Source: Agrococcus casei LMG 22410
GTDB lineage: Bacteria; Actinomycetota; Actinomycetes; Actinomycetales; Microbacteriaceae
DNA length: 54,957 nt
NCBI RefSeq assembly: GCF_900163565.1
Contig: NZ_FUHU01000048.1
Location: 1 to 54,957 of the forward strand
Direction of reading: 5' to 3'
Shown in pieces: positions 1 to 7,901 of the stretch. The position numbers and the translations under genes are program-made. Every line of letters begins with the position of its first letter. The stretch's first letter is position 1. Under the pieces are notes generated by a model. The model ran no database searches. It saw nothing but the letters and a program-made list of their open reading frames with translations, and was not told the DNA's origin.

Positions 1-95
1 CCGTAGCGTGAATACCCGCCACAGCAGGGTCATTCACCACGAACCGCGAAGAGCCCATTTGGTCGAGTCTTGCCAATCGCCACAATCGCATCCGC

Positions 96-131
96 GAATG
101 CACCTCGGAATGCACCTCGGAATGCACCTCT
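96..131 (+). repeat. Three tandem 12-bp repeats in the promoter of the first gene
   Basis: Seen directly: the unit GAATGCACCTCG occurs three times head to tail (96-107, 108-119, 120-131; the last copy ends in T). The third copy covers the expected -35 position of the promoter whose -10 is TAGAAT at 143-148. Inference: an array of regulator sites for the copper/redox locus that follows. Confidence 0.6.
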
Positions 132-142
132 CGAAGCGACGG

Positions 143-158
143 TAGAATCGAGTCACCA
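143..158 (+). promoter_or_regulatory. Likely leaderless promoter -10 box
   Basis: TAGAAT at 143-148 lies 9 nt before the ATG at 158 and there is no Shine-Dalgarno sequence between them. Transcription would start at or next to the ATG, which is common in actinobacteria. Confidence 0.5.
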
Positions 159-778
159 TGCACCAGCACCGTCACTTGAAGGCACTGCGAGGCGCACTCA
201 CCGCCGCCTTCGCAGTCGTCGTCGCGCTGCTGTTCCACGTGCTCGCAGGAGGAGCCGTGCCGGGTGCTGCGGGCATCCTGATTCCACTCGCCCTGGCCCT
301 GCCTGTGTCAGTTGCCGTGTCTGCGAAACGGCTGTCGCTCATCCGTCTCAGCATCTCGGTGCTGGTGAGCCAGGCGCTGTTCCACACCCTCTTCGTGTTC
401 GGCACGGTGCCGTTCGCAAGCCACGAGGGCCACGCGAACCACGGTGCTCCCACGATGGCGGGCGCAGTGCTGCCGGCTGACGCCGCACACGTGCACGAGC
501 ACCTCATCGGCGGCCCAGTGATGCTCGCATCGCACCTCGTCGCAGCAGCCCTGACCATCGCGGCGCTGCACAGGGGAGAGGCGGCGGTCAAGACAGTGCT
601 CGCCGCAGCAGCCCGTGTGCTGGGCACCCGCAGAGCGCGCCTGATCGCGCGACTGCCGCATCCGCCGGTCGAGGCCCCGAAGACTCCTGTGCCCGATGCA
701 CAGGCCACCATCACGCCGCAGCTGTGCGTGATTCCTGCGCATGCCCGGCGCGGGCCACCGCTTGCACTCAGCATCTGA
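158..778 (+). CDS. Hypothetical multi-pass membrane protein with His-rich loop, copper locus
   Basis: A 206-residue protein that I do not recognise as a named family. It has about four hydrophobic segments (roughly residues 11-34, 38-54, 63-85 and 117-140). The loop between the third and fourth (about 87-116) is rich in His and Met (SHEGHANHGAPTM, HVHEHL), as expected of a metal-binding extracellular loop. The C-terminal 60 residues are Pro/Arg-rich and probably cytoplasmic. It is followed after 92 bp by a PCu(A)C copper chaperone and a DyP peroxidase on the same strand, so a role in copper handling or in supplying a metal/haem enzyme is plausible inference only. The ATG was chosen because a TAGAAT -10 box lies 9 nt upstream (leaderless start). 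Confidence 0.6.
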   Translation: MHQHRHLKALRGALTAAFAVVVALLFHVLAGGAVPGAAGILIPLALALPVSVAVSAKRLSLIRLSISVLVSQALFHTLFVFGTVPFASHEGHANHGAPTMAGAVLPADAAHVHEHLIGGPVMLASHLVAAALTIAALHRGEAAVKTVLAAAARVLGTRRARLIARLPHPPVEAPKTPVPDAQATITPQLCVIPAHARRGPPLALSI

Positions 779-870
779 ACCATCACTGAACGACACGTTC
801 GCGACCCGCTGCGCTCTGCAGCGGCGTCGCCGTCGCATCTGCGCGACAGAGACTGAGAAGGCGAAAACAC

Positions 871-1368
871 ATGAACAAGAAGACATTTGCGCGCACCGGC
901 GCGCTGCTGGGTGCTGCGGCACTGGCGCTCACAGGGTGCGCATCCGCTGCATCGGGCGACGGTCTGACCGTCACCGACCCGTGGGTGCGGGCCGAAGCAG
1001 GCGAGATGACCGCCATGTTCGGCGAGATCGTCAACGACACCGGCGAGGACATGCACATCGCGAGCATCGAGACCGACGTCGCGGCGACCGTCGAGATGCA
1101 CGAGATGATCATGGGCGATGACGGCAGCATGATCATGCAGGAGTACGAGGGCGGCTTCACGCTGCCCGACGATGAGACGTTCACCCTCGACCCGGGCGGC
1201 AACCACTTCATGCTCATCGGGCTGCAGCACGAGCTCAAAGCCGGTGAGGTCGTGACGATCACCGTCAACTTCGACGAGGGCGACCCGCTCGTGATCGAAG
1301 CGACCGTCAAGGACTTCGAGGGCGGCAACGAGCCGTACCACGAAGACGAAGGGCACGGCGATCACTGA
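871..1368 (+). CDS. PCu(A)C-family copper chaperone lipoprotein
   Basis: A 165-residue exported lipoprotein: n-region MNKKTFARTG, hydrophobic core, lipobox LTGC with lipidation Cys23. The rest is a cupredoxin-like PCu(A)C domain. Candidate Cu(I) ligands visible are His77/Met79 (MHEM), Met87/Met89 and His112/Met114 (NHFM). The tail EDEGHGDH is another His-rich patch. Known role of the family: delivers periplasmic or extracytoplasmic Cu(I), for example to cytochrome c oxidase. Its TGA shares one base with the ATG of the downstream DyP peroxidase gene (TGATG), so the two are translationally coupled. Family assignment is firm; the recipient of the copper is not shown here. Confidence 0.85.
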   Translation: MNKKTFARTGALLGAAALALTGCASAASGDGLTVTDPWVRAEAGEMTAMFGEIVNDTGEDMHIASIETDVAATVEMHEMIMGDDGSMIMQEYEGGFTLPDDETFTLDPGGNHFMLIGLQHELKAGEVVTITVNFDEGDPLVIEATVKDFEGGNEPYHEDEGHGDH

Positions 1369-2564
1369 TGGCTGACGCCCGACGGGGCGCCAGCAGGCGG
1401 CAGTTCCTCTTCGGAGGGGCTGTCGCCGCAGCTGGCGTCGCAGCAGGATTCACAGCAGACAGGGCGATCGTCGAATACACCGAGGCGAATGCTCCTGCAC
1501 ACGGTCTGTCGACGGTGCCGTTCCACGGAGTGCACCAGGCGGGCATCGCAACCGATGCCCAAGCAAACGCCACGCTCATCGCATTCGACCTGCACGACGA
1601 CACCGACCGCGAGGCGCTGGGGCGCATGATGCGCATCCTGAGCGATGACGCGGCCAGGCTCACACAGGGGCAGCCGGCTCTGGCCGACACCGAGCCCGAG
1701 CTTGCCCTCGAGCCCGCACGGCTGACGGTCACGTTCGGCTTCGGGCCGAGGCTCGTCGAGCGAGCGGGCGGCACGACACCTGGCTGGCTGCGGCCGCTGC
1801 CGGCATTCGCGATCGACAAGCTCGAAGCGCGCTACAGCGACGGCGACCTGCTCATCCAGGTGGCCAGCGACGACGCCACTTCAATGGCACACGCAGTGCG
1901 GATGTTCGTCAAAGACGCAAGGGGGTTCGGCACCCTGCGCTGGCAGCAGCGAGGCTTCAGGCATGCCCATGGCACACGCAAGCCGGGCGTGACGATGCGC
2001 AACCTGTTCGGCCAGGTCGACGGCACGACCAATGCGACGCCCGAGACTGACGACTTCAACGAGCTCGTCTGGATCAGGGACGGATGGCTTGCGGGAGGCA
2101 CCTCGTTCGTGCTGCGCCGCATCGCGATGGACCTCGAGACGTGGGATCTGGTCGGGCGCAAGGAGCGCGAGGACTCCGTCGGCCGCACGCTCGACACAGG
2201 AGCACCGCAGACCGGTGGCGGGGAGTTCGACGAACCCGACTTCGACGAACTCCAGCCGAGCGGGCATCCGGTCATTGCACGGCACGCGCACATGCGCCGT
2301 GCCCGCAGCGACGACCCTCGCGAGCGATTCTTCAGACGTGCCTACAACTACGACGAAGCGCCTGTGGGCGAGGCGTCGTCGAACTCGGGGCTGCTGTTCA
2401 TCGCACTGCAGGCTGACGTCGACCGGCAGTTTCTACCGATTCAGGAGCGGCTGGCCGAGCTCGACATCCTCAACATCTGGACGACGCCGACGGGCTCAGC
2501 GGTCTTCGCGATCCCGCCTGGGTGCGCCGAGGGCGGCTTCATCGGGGAGACCCTGCTCGGCTAA
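1368..2564 (+). CDS. DyP-type haem peroxidase, Tat-exported
   Basis: A 398-residue protein with a twin-arginine signal (SRRQFLFGG, residues 9-17, then a hydrophobic stretch to about 29). The DyP signature GQVDGT places the catalytic Asp at residue 218; HAH at 306-308 lies in the region of the proximal haem ligand. Length and layout match the EfeB/DyP-A group of Tat-secreted peroxidases, which oxidise dyes or phenolics or act on haem. The start overlaps the PCu(A)C stop by one base, so both are made from one transcript. There is no efeU or efeO beside it, so I do not assign efeB. The 3' end overlaps the convergent dehydratase gene by 69 bp. Confidence 0.88.
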   Translation: MADARRGASRRQFLFGGAVAAAGVAAGFTADRAIVEYTEANAPAHGLSTVPFHGVHQAGIATDAQANATLIAFDLHDDTDREALGRMMRILSDDAARLTQGQPALADTEPELALEPARLTVTFGFGPRLVERAGGTTPGWLRPLPAFAIDKLEARYSDGDLLIQVASDDATSMAHAVRMFVKDARGFGTLRWQQRGFRHAHGTRKPGVTMRNLFGQVDGTTNATPETDDFNELVWIRDGWLAGGTSFVLRRIAMDLETWDLVGRKEREDSVGRTLDTGAPQTGGGEFDEPDFDELQPSGHPVIARHAHMRRARSDDPRERFFRRAYNYDEAPVGEASSNSGLLFIALQADVDRQFLPIQERLAELDILNIWTTPTGSAVFAIPPGCAEGGFIGETLLG

Positions 2565-3524
2565 GAGCGACTCGAGCGTCGACCGATCGACGTTGCGACC
2601 GGTGACGACGACTGCCGCGGTGCTGCCGGGCTCAGGTGTGATGAGCCCGTGCAGCATCGCACCGAGCCCAACGGCCGCAGCGCCTTCTGTGACGATGCCC
2701 TGGTGCAGGAGCGCGTGGCGCATGCCGTCGCGCACCTGCTCGTCTGACACCTGCACGATCTCGTCGACGTGCTGCTGCACAGCTCTCAGCGTGTGCTGAT
2801 TCTGCAGGCCGATGCCGCCGCGCAGGGAGTCTGCGATCGTGGCGGTCTCTCTGCTGGCAACAGGCCTGCCAGCCCTGACGCTGTCGACCATGGCGGGTGC
2901 GCGATCCGAGCTCACGCCGATGACGCGAATCTGCGGGTCGACCGCTTTGGCTGCCAGTGCGATGCCAGCCAGGAGGCCGCCGCCGCTGAGGGGAACCATG
3001 ACAGTGCTCACTGCTGGATTCTGCTCGAGCAGCTCGAGGCCGATGGTGCCCTGGCCGGCGATGATCCGCAGATCGTCGAACGGCTCGACGATCAGCAGCC
3101 CCTTGCTGCGGGCGAGGGAGGTCGCGACGTCTGCGGCATCGTCTTGCGTGTCTCCCTGCACCACCAGGTCGACGCCGGCCTCACGGAGCAGGTCGATCTT
3201 CGTCTGCGACACGCTCTCGGCGACGCACACCGTCACCGGGATGCCGAGCCGCTGGCCCATGGCCGCGACCGCACGACCGTGGTTGCCGGTCGAGTACGTC
3301 ACGACTCCGGGCATCGTGGGGTCTTCTTCGCGCATCGAGAGCAGCGTGTTTGCGGCGCCTCGCACCTTGAAGCTGCCCGTGGGCTGCAGGCTCTCGAGCT
3401 TGAGCACGACCTCGGCGCCCGTCTGCTCGCTGAGCCGATCGGCGCGCACGAGGGGAGTGTGTGCGACGAAGCCCTCGACCCGCTGCTGTGCCTGCCTGAG
3501 ATCTGCGAGTGTGGGGAGGCTCAT
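2496..3524 (-). CDS. PLP-dependent threonine/serine dehydratase-family protein
   Basis: A 342-residue fold-type II PLP enzyme. The PLP lysine is in GSFKVRGA (residues about 51-58), the phosphate loop is SGGGLLAG, and STGNHGRA is the substrate loop. The length fits single-domain threonine dehydratases, serine racemases and the EutB-type dehydratases; the roughly 80-residue ACT regulatory domain of biosynthetic IlvA is absent, which suggests a catabolic or racemase-like role. It converges on the DyP gene and is divergent from the acyltransferase gene, so it stands alone and context gives no substrate. Exact substrate unresolved. Confidence 0.82.
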   Translation of the reverse strand: MSLPTLADLRQAQQRVEGFVAHTPLVRADRLSEQTGAEVVLKLESLQPTGSFKVRGAANTLLSMREEDPTMPGVVTYSTGNHGRAVAAMGQRLGIPVTVCVAESVSQTKIDLLREAGVDLVVQGDTQDDAADVATSLARSKGLLIVEPFDDLRIIAGQGTIGLELLEQNPAVSTVMVPLSGGGLLAGIALAAKAVDPQIRVIGVSSDRAPAMVDSVRAGRPVASRETATIADSLRGGIGLQNQHTLRAVQQHVDEIVQVSDEQVRDGMRHALLHQGIVTEGAAAVGLGAMLHGLITPEPGSTAAVVVTGRNVDRSTLESLLAEQGLPDEAALGAPRRDREDR

Positions 3525-3600
3525 GCCAGCGACGCTATCGACCGCGACGAATCAGCGTCAATGGCTGTGAGTACCTGAGCATTCATGCAGACTTGACAGA

Positions 3601-3614
3601 TACTGTGGCGCGCG
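3601..3614 (+). promoter_or_regulatory. Leaderless-type -10 box before the acyltransferase gene
   Basis: TACTGT at 3601-3606 precedes the GTG at 3614 by 7 nt, without a Shine-Dalgarno sequence. It favours GTG 3614 over the in-frame GTG at 3605, which lies inside the hexamer. Confidence 0.4.
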
Positions 3615-4873
3615 TGAAAGAACCCGACACCGCCGCCAGAGTGCCCGCGGGCCGCGACCTCTCGATCGACTTCGTGCGGGCCATCTGCCTGCCCATCGTC
3701 GTCGTGCTGCACGCACTGCAGATGGGCATCGGCGGAGACCCGCTCGAGACCTTCAACGCACTCGACGGCTACCCGCCGCTCGCCACCGTGACCTGGGGCG
3801 GCATGATCATGCCGATGTTCTTCATCGCAGGCGGCTTCGCCGGGCTGATCACGTGGCGACGCATCCGCGAACGACAGGGGAGCGCATCCGACTACATCCG
3901 CACCCGAACGCTGCGACTGCTGCGACCGACGCTGCTTGCTGTTGCCGCAACCGGAGCACTGCTGGCGGTGTTCGCGGTGTTCGGAGCAGACGACGGATTC
4001 CTCGGCGGATTCGCGCATCGACTGGCAGAGCCGCTCTGGTTCATCGTGGTGTACTTGGCGCTGACAGCGGCCGTGCCCGCCATGGCGTGGCTCTACGAGC
4101 GGCACCGCTGGTCGACATTCGCAGGGCTCGCTGCCGGAGCAGTCGTGGTCGACGTCGTGGTGCGGCTCACCGGCTGGCCGATCGGCTACCTCAACTGGGC
4201 CTTCATCTGGCTGTTCGTGCAGTCGCTCGGGTTTCTGGTGCTCGACGGCTGGCTCGCGAAGCGGCCGTTGTGGTGGCACGTGCTCGTGATCGCCTGCAGC
4301 TATGCGGGCATCGGCGCACTCGTAGTCTTCGCCGGATACTCGGGCGACATGCTCGGCAACCTTAACCCGCCGACTCTGGTGATCCTGCTGCTCGGGTTTG
4401 CGCAGGCGTCGATCCTCACGCTGCTGCAGCCGGCCTTCAGGCGGCTCATGCAGATTCAGGGCGTGCTCGTCGGGATCGGGGCGCTCGGCATCTACGGCTT
4501 CGTCATCTACCTCTGGCACACCTTTGCGATGGGTCTCGTGGCCGGCGTGCAGCAGGCTGTAGGACTGCCGTTCCCTGAGCCTCTGAGCAGTGGCTGGTGG
4601 ATCACTCGTCCGTTCTGGATCCTGGCGGTCGCAGCAGTCGTGGTGCTCTGCTGCGTGGTCGTGCCGAAGCTCGAGGGCATCCTGTGGCGAGAGCCAGAGG
4701 GCAGCGTCTCGATCTGGCTTGCCTGGATCATGACGGTCGTCGGCTCGATCGGCGTCGGCGTCGTGCTGCTGTTCGGCTATGTTCCGTTCTGGCAGACGGC
4801 CGCTGGGCTCGCCCTCATGACCATGGCCTGTGTGGCGCTCGAGCTGAACTTCCGCTCGCGCAAGGTGGAATAG
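3614..4873 (+). CDS. Acyltransferase-3 family integral membrane protein
   Basis: About 419 residues with ten or so membrane segments. The start carries the acyltransferase-3 pattern: RDLSIDFVRAICLPIVVVLH (Arg-Asp then the catalytic-type His at the end of the first helix), followed by FFIAGGFAG. The family (OafA/YrhL-like) moves acyl groups from the cytoplasm to surface sugars or lipids. Substrate unknown. I start at GTG 3614 because of the -10 box TACTGT just before it; GTG 3605 is possible. It is divergent from the dehydratase gene, and its TAG stop is the first half of the -10 box of the next gene. Confidence 0.8.
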   Translation: MKEPDTAARVPAGRDLSIDFVRAICLPIVVVLHALQMGIGGDPLETFNALDGYPPLATVTWGGMIMPMFFIAGGFAGLITWRRIRERQGSASDYIRTRTLRLLRPTLLAVAATGALLAVFAVFGADDGFLGGFAHRLAEPLWFIVVYLALTAAVPAMAWLYERHRWSTFAGLAAGAVVVDVVVRLTGWPIGYLNWAFIWLFVQSLGFLVLDGWLAKRPLWWHVLVIACSYAGIGALVVFAGYSGDMLGNLNPPTLVILLLGFAQASILTLLQPAFRRLMQIQGVLVGIGALGIYGFVIYLWHTFAMGLVAGVQQAVGLPFPEPLSSGWWITRPFWILAVAAVVVLCCVVVPKLEGILWREPEGSVSIWLAWIMTVVGSIGVGVVLLFGYVPFWQTAAGLALMTMACVALELNFRSRKVE

Positions 4874-4883
4874 ACTGGTGCCA
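4871..4883 (+). promoter_or_regulatory. Leaderless -10 box overlapping the upstream stop codon
   Basis: TAGACT at 4871-4876 is exactly 6 nt before the ATG at 4883. Its first three bases are the TAG stop codon of the acyltransferase gene. Confidence 0.5.
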
Positions 4884-5167
4884 TGGGTGACTTCGCCAAC
4901 GGACTTGTCATTGCGATGCTTGTCGTCGCAGCAATCGTCTTCATCGGGCTCTGGCTGCAGGCCGTCGTCGGCATCATCGGCGCCGATCTCGATCCCTTTG
5001 CGAAGATCATCTGGCTGGGCGTCGTCACGCTGCTCGGCCCCGTGGGCCTGATCATCTGGATCACCTTCGGCAAGCGCGACTCGGGCACCGAACGCGAGCT
5101 GCGCCGTCTGCGCCGCTGGAGCCGCGACCGTCAGGTCGACTCCACCGTCGACGCCGACATGGCTTGA
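4883..5167 (+). CDS. Small membrane protein, PLDc_N (phospholipase D nuclease N-terminal) type
   Basis: A 94-residue protein with two hydrophobic helices (about 7-28 and 43-62), the second being GVVTLLGPVGLIIWITFGKR, followed by a basic tail. The pattern with the short WL..V...GP.G...W...GKR motif is that of the PLDc_N domain, found alone or fused to cardiolipin synthases; here no catalytic domain follows. Function unknown; a membrane-associated accessory role is inference. Expected to be translated from a leaderless mRNA (TAGACT, 6 nt, ATG). The last bases of the gene form the start of the first palindrome of the next regulatory region. Confidence 0.7.
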   Translation: MGDFANGLVIAMLVVAAIVFIGLWLQAVVGIIGADLDPFAKIIWLGVVTLLGPVGLIIWITFGKRDSGTERELRRLRRWSRDRQVDSTVDADMA

Positions 5168-5201
5168 CATCAAGCAAACTGACATGGCTTGAGATCAAGC
5201 C
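5162..5201. promoter_or_regulatory. Two tandem palindromic operators upstream of the flavoprotein gene
   Basis: GCTTGACATCAAGC (5162-5175) and GGCTTGAGATCAAGCC (5186-5201) are both perfect palindromes around a 2-bp centre, with centres 25 bp apart. They lie upstream of the -35 box at 5211. The shared half site is GGCTTGA. The position suits binding by an activator, or by a repressor acting through DNA looping. The regulator is not recognisable in the window. Confidence 0.65.
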
Positions 5202-5210
5202 ACATCACCA

Positions 5211-5239
5211 TTGCCTGACGGGCTGCACGAGCCTACGTT
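5211..5239 (+). promoter_or_regulatory. Promoter of the flavoprotein gene
   Basis: TTGCCT (5211-5216), 17 bp, TACGTT (5234-5239). This fits a housekeeping sigma promoter with a start near 5246. Confidence 0.5.
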
Positions 5240-5250
5240 GAGGGATTGCA

Positions 5251-5269
5251 CCCCTGCTGATCGCAGGGG
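5251..5269 (+). promoter_or_regulatory. 5' leader hairpin before the flavoprotein gene
   Basis: CCCCTGC-TGATC-GCAGGGG forms a 7-bp hairpin in the predicted 5' leader, 9 nt upstream of the AAAGGA ribosome binding site and 21 nt upstream of the ATG. No known riboswitch class is recognised; it may simply stabilise the mRNA. Confidence 0.4.
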
Positions 5270-5290
5270 GCTTCATCCGAAAGGAATCCC

Positions 5291-7036
5291 ATGACTTCGG
5301 CAACCGTCCGCAGTGAGCGCCGCATAGCGACGTCCGTTCTCGTCATCGGCTCAGGAGGCTCGGGGTTGCGCGCAGCCATCGAGCTCGCAGAGTCGGGGGT
5401 CGACGTGGTCGTCGTCGGCAAACGACCCCGCAGCGATGCCCACACCTCGCTCGCAGCGGGCGGCATCAACGCAGCGCTCAGCACGATGGACGACGGCGAC
5501 ACCTGGCAGCAGCACGCCGCCGACACGATCAAGGAGAGCTACGGGCTCGCCGACCCGCGAACGGTGCAGGTGGTCACTGAGGGAGCAGCTCGCGGCATCG
5601 ACGACCTCGACCGCTACGGCATGCAGTTCGCCCGTGAAGAGGACGGCCGCATCTCGCAGCGCTTCTTCGGCGCCCACACCTTCAGGCGCACCGCATTCGC
5701 CGGCGACTACACAGGTCTCGAGATCCAGCGCACTCTGGTGCGCCGCGCAGAGCAGCTCGAGATCCCGATCGTCGACACTGTGTACATCACTCGCATTCTG
5801 ACGGGTGCAGACGGTGCCGTGTTCGGCGCCTACGGCTTCGACCTGCGCGACGGCACGCGCGTGCTGGTGCACGCCGACTCGGTGATTCTCGCTGCCGGAG
5901 GGCACACGCGCATCTGGCGCCGCACATCCTCTCGTCGTGACGAGAACACCGGTGATTCGTTCAGGCTTGCAGTCGAGGCGGGCGCCCGGCTGCGCGACCC
6001 CGAGCTCGTGCAGTTTCACCCCAGCGGCATCATCGAGCCCGAGAACGCCGCCGGCACGCTGGTGTCAGAGGCCGCTCGCGGCGAGGGCGGCATCCTGCGC
6101 AACGGACTGGGCGAGCGGTTCATGCAGCAGTATGACCCCGAGCGCATGGAGCTCTCGACCCGCGACCGAGTCGCTCTGGCCTGCTTCACCGAGATCAAGG
6201 AGGGGCGTGGCACAGCGAACGGCGGCGTCTGGCTCGACGTGTCGCACCTGCCGCGCGAGCAGATCCTGAGCCGCCTGCCGCGGGTCTACCAGACCATGCT
6301 CGAGCTGCAGATGCTCGACATCACTCGCGAGCCGATCGAGATCGCGCCGACAGCGCACTACTCGATGGGCGGCGTGTGGGTCCGGCCAGACGACCACTCG
6401 ACCGACGTGCCGGGGCTCTACGCGATCGGCGAGGCCTCGAGCGGGCTGCACGGGGCGAACCGGCTCGGCGGAAACTCGCTCATCGAGCTGCTCGTGTTCG
6501 GTCGCATCGTCGGCCAGGCAGCTGCCGAGTATTCGAGGGAGCTGGATGCGCAAGTGCGGTCGGCAGACGCCGTCGCGACTGCGCGTGCAGAGATCGACCG
6601 TCTGCTCGACTCTGACGGCGGAGAGAACGTGCGGGCGCTGCAGCGTGAGATTCGCAACATCATGACGGAGCACGCCGGAGTGGTGCGCGATGAAGCCGGG
6701 CTGCTTGCTGGGCTCGCGGCACTCGATGCCGTGGAGGCGCGCATGGCTGATGTCGGCGTGCACCCAGACATCGCGGGCTTTCAGGATCTCGCCCACGCAT
6801 TCGACCTGAAGTCGGCAGCGCTGGCTGCTCGGGCGACGCTGCAGGCTGCGCTGGAGCGACGCGAGACCCGCGGCTGCCACAACCGAGCCGACTATCCCGA
6901 GACAGACCCGGCGATGCAGGTCAATCTCGTGTGGTCAGCTGATGGCACGGTTGCTCGTGAGCAGATTCCTCCGGTGCCCGAAGAGATCGCGGTGCTCATC
7001 CGCGAGGTGTCGCAGGACGGCAAGCTGGTGGAGTAG
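5291..7036 (+). CDS. Orphan SdhA/fumarate reductase-like FAD flavoprotein
   Basis: A 581-residue protein of the succinate dehydrogenase/fumarate reductase/L-aspartate oxidase flavoprotein family. The FAD P-loop is GSGGSG (20-25). The segment DAHTSLAAGG has His51 at the place where SdhA/FrdA attach FAD covalently (SHT.AAQGG in SdhA); L-aspartate oxidase lacks that His. FHPSGI, RGEGG and TAHYSMGG carry the substrate-binding and proton-transfer residues. No iron-sulfur (SdhB) or membrane subunit is adjacent, so the electron acceptor is unknown. It converges on hpaI, and its own promoter and two palindromes show separate control. Annotation as L-aspartate oxidase is less likely because nadA/nadC are absent and the His is present. 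Confidence 0.75.
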   Translation: MTSATVRSERRIATSVLVIGSGGSGLRAAIELAESGVDVVVVGKRPRSDAHTSLAAGGINAALSTMDDGDTWQQHAADTIKESYGLADPRTVQVVTEGAARGIDDLDRYGMQFAREEDGRISQRFFGAHTFRRTAFAGDYTGLEIQRTLVRRAEQLEIPIVDTVYITRILTGADGAVFGAYGFDLRDGTRVLVHADSVILAAGGHTRIWRRTSSRRDENTGDSFRLAVEAGARLRDPELVQFHPSGIIEPENAAGTLVSEAARGEGGILRNGLGERFMQQYDPERMELSTRDRVALACFTEIKEGRGTANGGVWLDVSHLPREQILSRLPRVYQTMLELQMLDITREPIEIAPTAHYSMGGVWVRPDDHSTDVPGLYAIGEASSGLHGANRLGGNSLIELLVFGRIVGQAAAEYSRELDAQVRSADAVATARAEIDRLLDSDGGENVRALQREIRNIMTEHAGVVRDEAGLLAGLAALDAVEARMADVGVHPDIAGFQDLAHAFDLKSAALAARATLQAALERRETRGCHNRADYPETDPAMQVNLVWSADGTVAREQIPPVPEEIAVLIREVSQDGKLVE

Positions 7037-7066
7037 TTTGCCGTTGCCCGCAGAGCACCCGGCAGA

Positions 7067-7891
7067 TCAGTAGCTGTCAGCCTCCTGCTGAGCAGCCTCG
7101 CCGCCGGTGCGCTCGCGGAACGACGCCACCGCCGCATCCGACCCCTGCACCATGAGCGTGACATCGGCCGACACGAACGCGAACTGCGCACCTCGCGCGA
7201 TCACTCGATCGGCGTCCGACTCGGCGAACGCATTGACACCGACAGCCACTCCGGCAGCACGCGCGGCATCGATCACACCGTCAACAGCCGTCACGACATC
7301 GGGATGCCCAGGTTTGCCCGGGTGCCCCATCGAGCCAGCGAGATCGGCAGGCCCGATGAACAGCGCATCGACACCGTCGACCGCAGCAATCGCTGCGGCA
7401 TTCGCAGCTCCCTCAGCAGTCTCGATCTGCACCGTCAGCGAGACGAAGTCGTCAGCCGCGCCGACGTATCCGGGTACGCGTCCCCAGCGAGCAGAGCGCG
7501 CGAGAGCCGAGCCGATGCCACGACCGCCCTCGCGCTCGCCAGCCGGGCCAGGGTACCGAACCGCACGCACCGCATCCGTCGCCTGCTCGGGCGTGGAGAC
7601 CATCGGCACGAGCAGGTTCTGCACGCCGGCGTCGAGAAACTGCTTCACGAGCACGTGGTCGTTCCACGGGATGCGCACGAGCGGCGTCACGGGGTACGCC
7701 GACACTGCCTGCAGCAGCGGCACGATGCCGTCGATTCCTACTGGCCCGTGCTCGCCGTCAATCAGCAGGAGGTCAGCGCCAGAGCCAGCCATGATCTCGG
7801 CCGCGACCGGTGACCCGGAAGCCGCCCAGAGGCCGACGAGCGGCCCTTCGGCGCTCGCGAGCACATCGCGAAACGTGGGGGAGAGCTTCAT
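7067..7891 (-). CDS. hpaI: 4-hydroxy-2-oxoheptanedioate aldolase (HpaI)
   Basis: A 274-residue class II aldolase of the HpcH/HpaI family, the last step of homoprotocatechuate meta-cleavage: it splits 4-hydroxy-2-oxo-heptanedioate into pyruvate and succinate semialdehyde. Visible residues: Arg73 (LVRIP), His48 in DGEHGP, metal-ligand Glu157 in QIETAEG and Asp183 in GPADLAGS. It is the last gene of the minus-strand hpa operon, 10 bp after hpaH. The product enters central metabolism through a succinate semialdehyde dehydrogenase that is not in the window. Confidence 0.9.
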   Translation of the reverse strand: MKLSPTFRDVLASAEGPLVGLWAASGSPVAAEIMAGSGADLLLIDGEHGPVGIDGIVPLLQAVSAYPVTPLVRIPWNDHVLVKQFLDAGVQNLLVPMVSTPEQATDAVRAVRYPGPAGEREGGRGIGSALARSARWGRVPGYVGAADDFVSLTVQIETAEGAANAAAIAAVDGVDALFIGPADLAGSMGHPGKPGHPDVVTAVDGVIDAARAAGVAVGVNAFAESDADRVIARGAQFAFVSADVTLMVQGSDAAVASFRERTGGEAAQQEADSY

Positions 7892-7901
7892 GAATACCTC
7901 G

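Noticed and set aside
172-1365. Open frame of 397 codons on the minus strand at the left edge
   Set aside because: Antisense to both the His-rich membrane protein and the PCu(A)C gene, with no signature.
3521-5185. Open frame of 554 codons on the minus strand opposite the acyltransferase gene
   Set aside because: It has low-complexity His/Asp/Arg-rich composition typical of the shadow of a high-GC gene, no family motif, and lies fully antisense to a clear membrane protein.
5251-5269. Riboswitch before the flavoprotein gene
   Set aside because: Only one simple hairpin is visible; it does not match any known riboswitch core.
5291-7036. Annotation as L-aspartate oxidase (NadB)
   Set aside because: The His for covalent FAD is present as in SdhA/FrdA, and no nadA or nadC is nearby. 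Not excluded completely.
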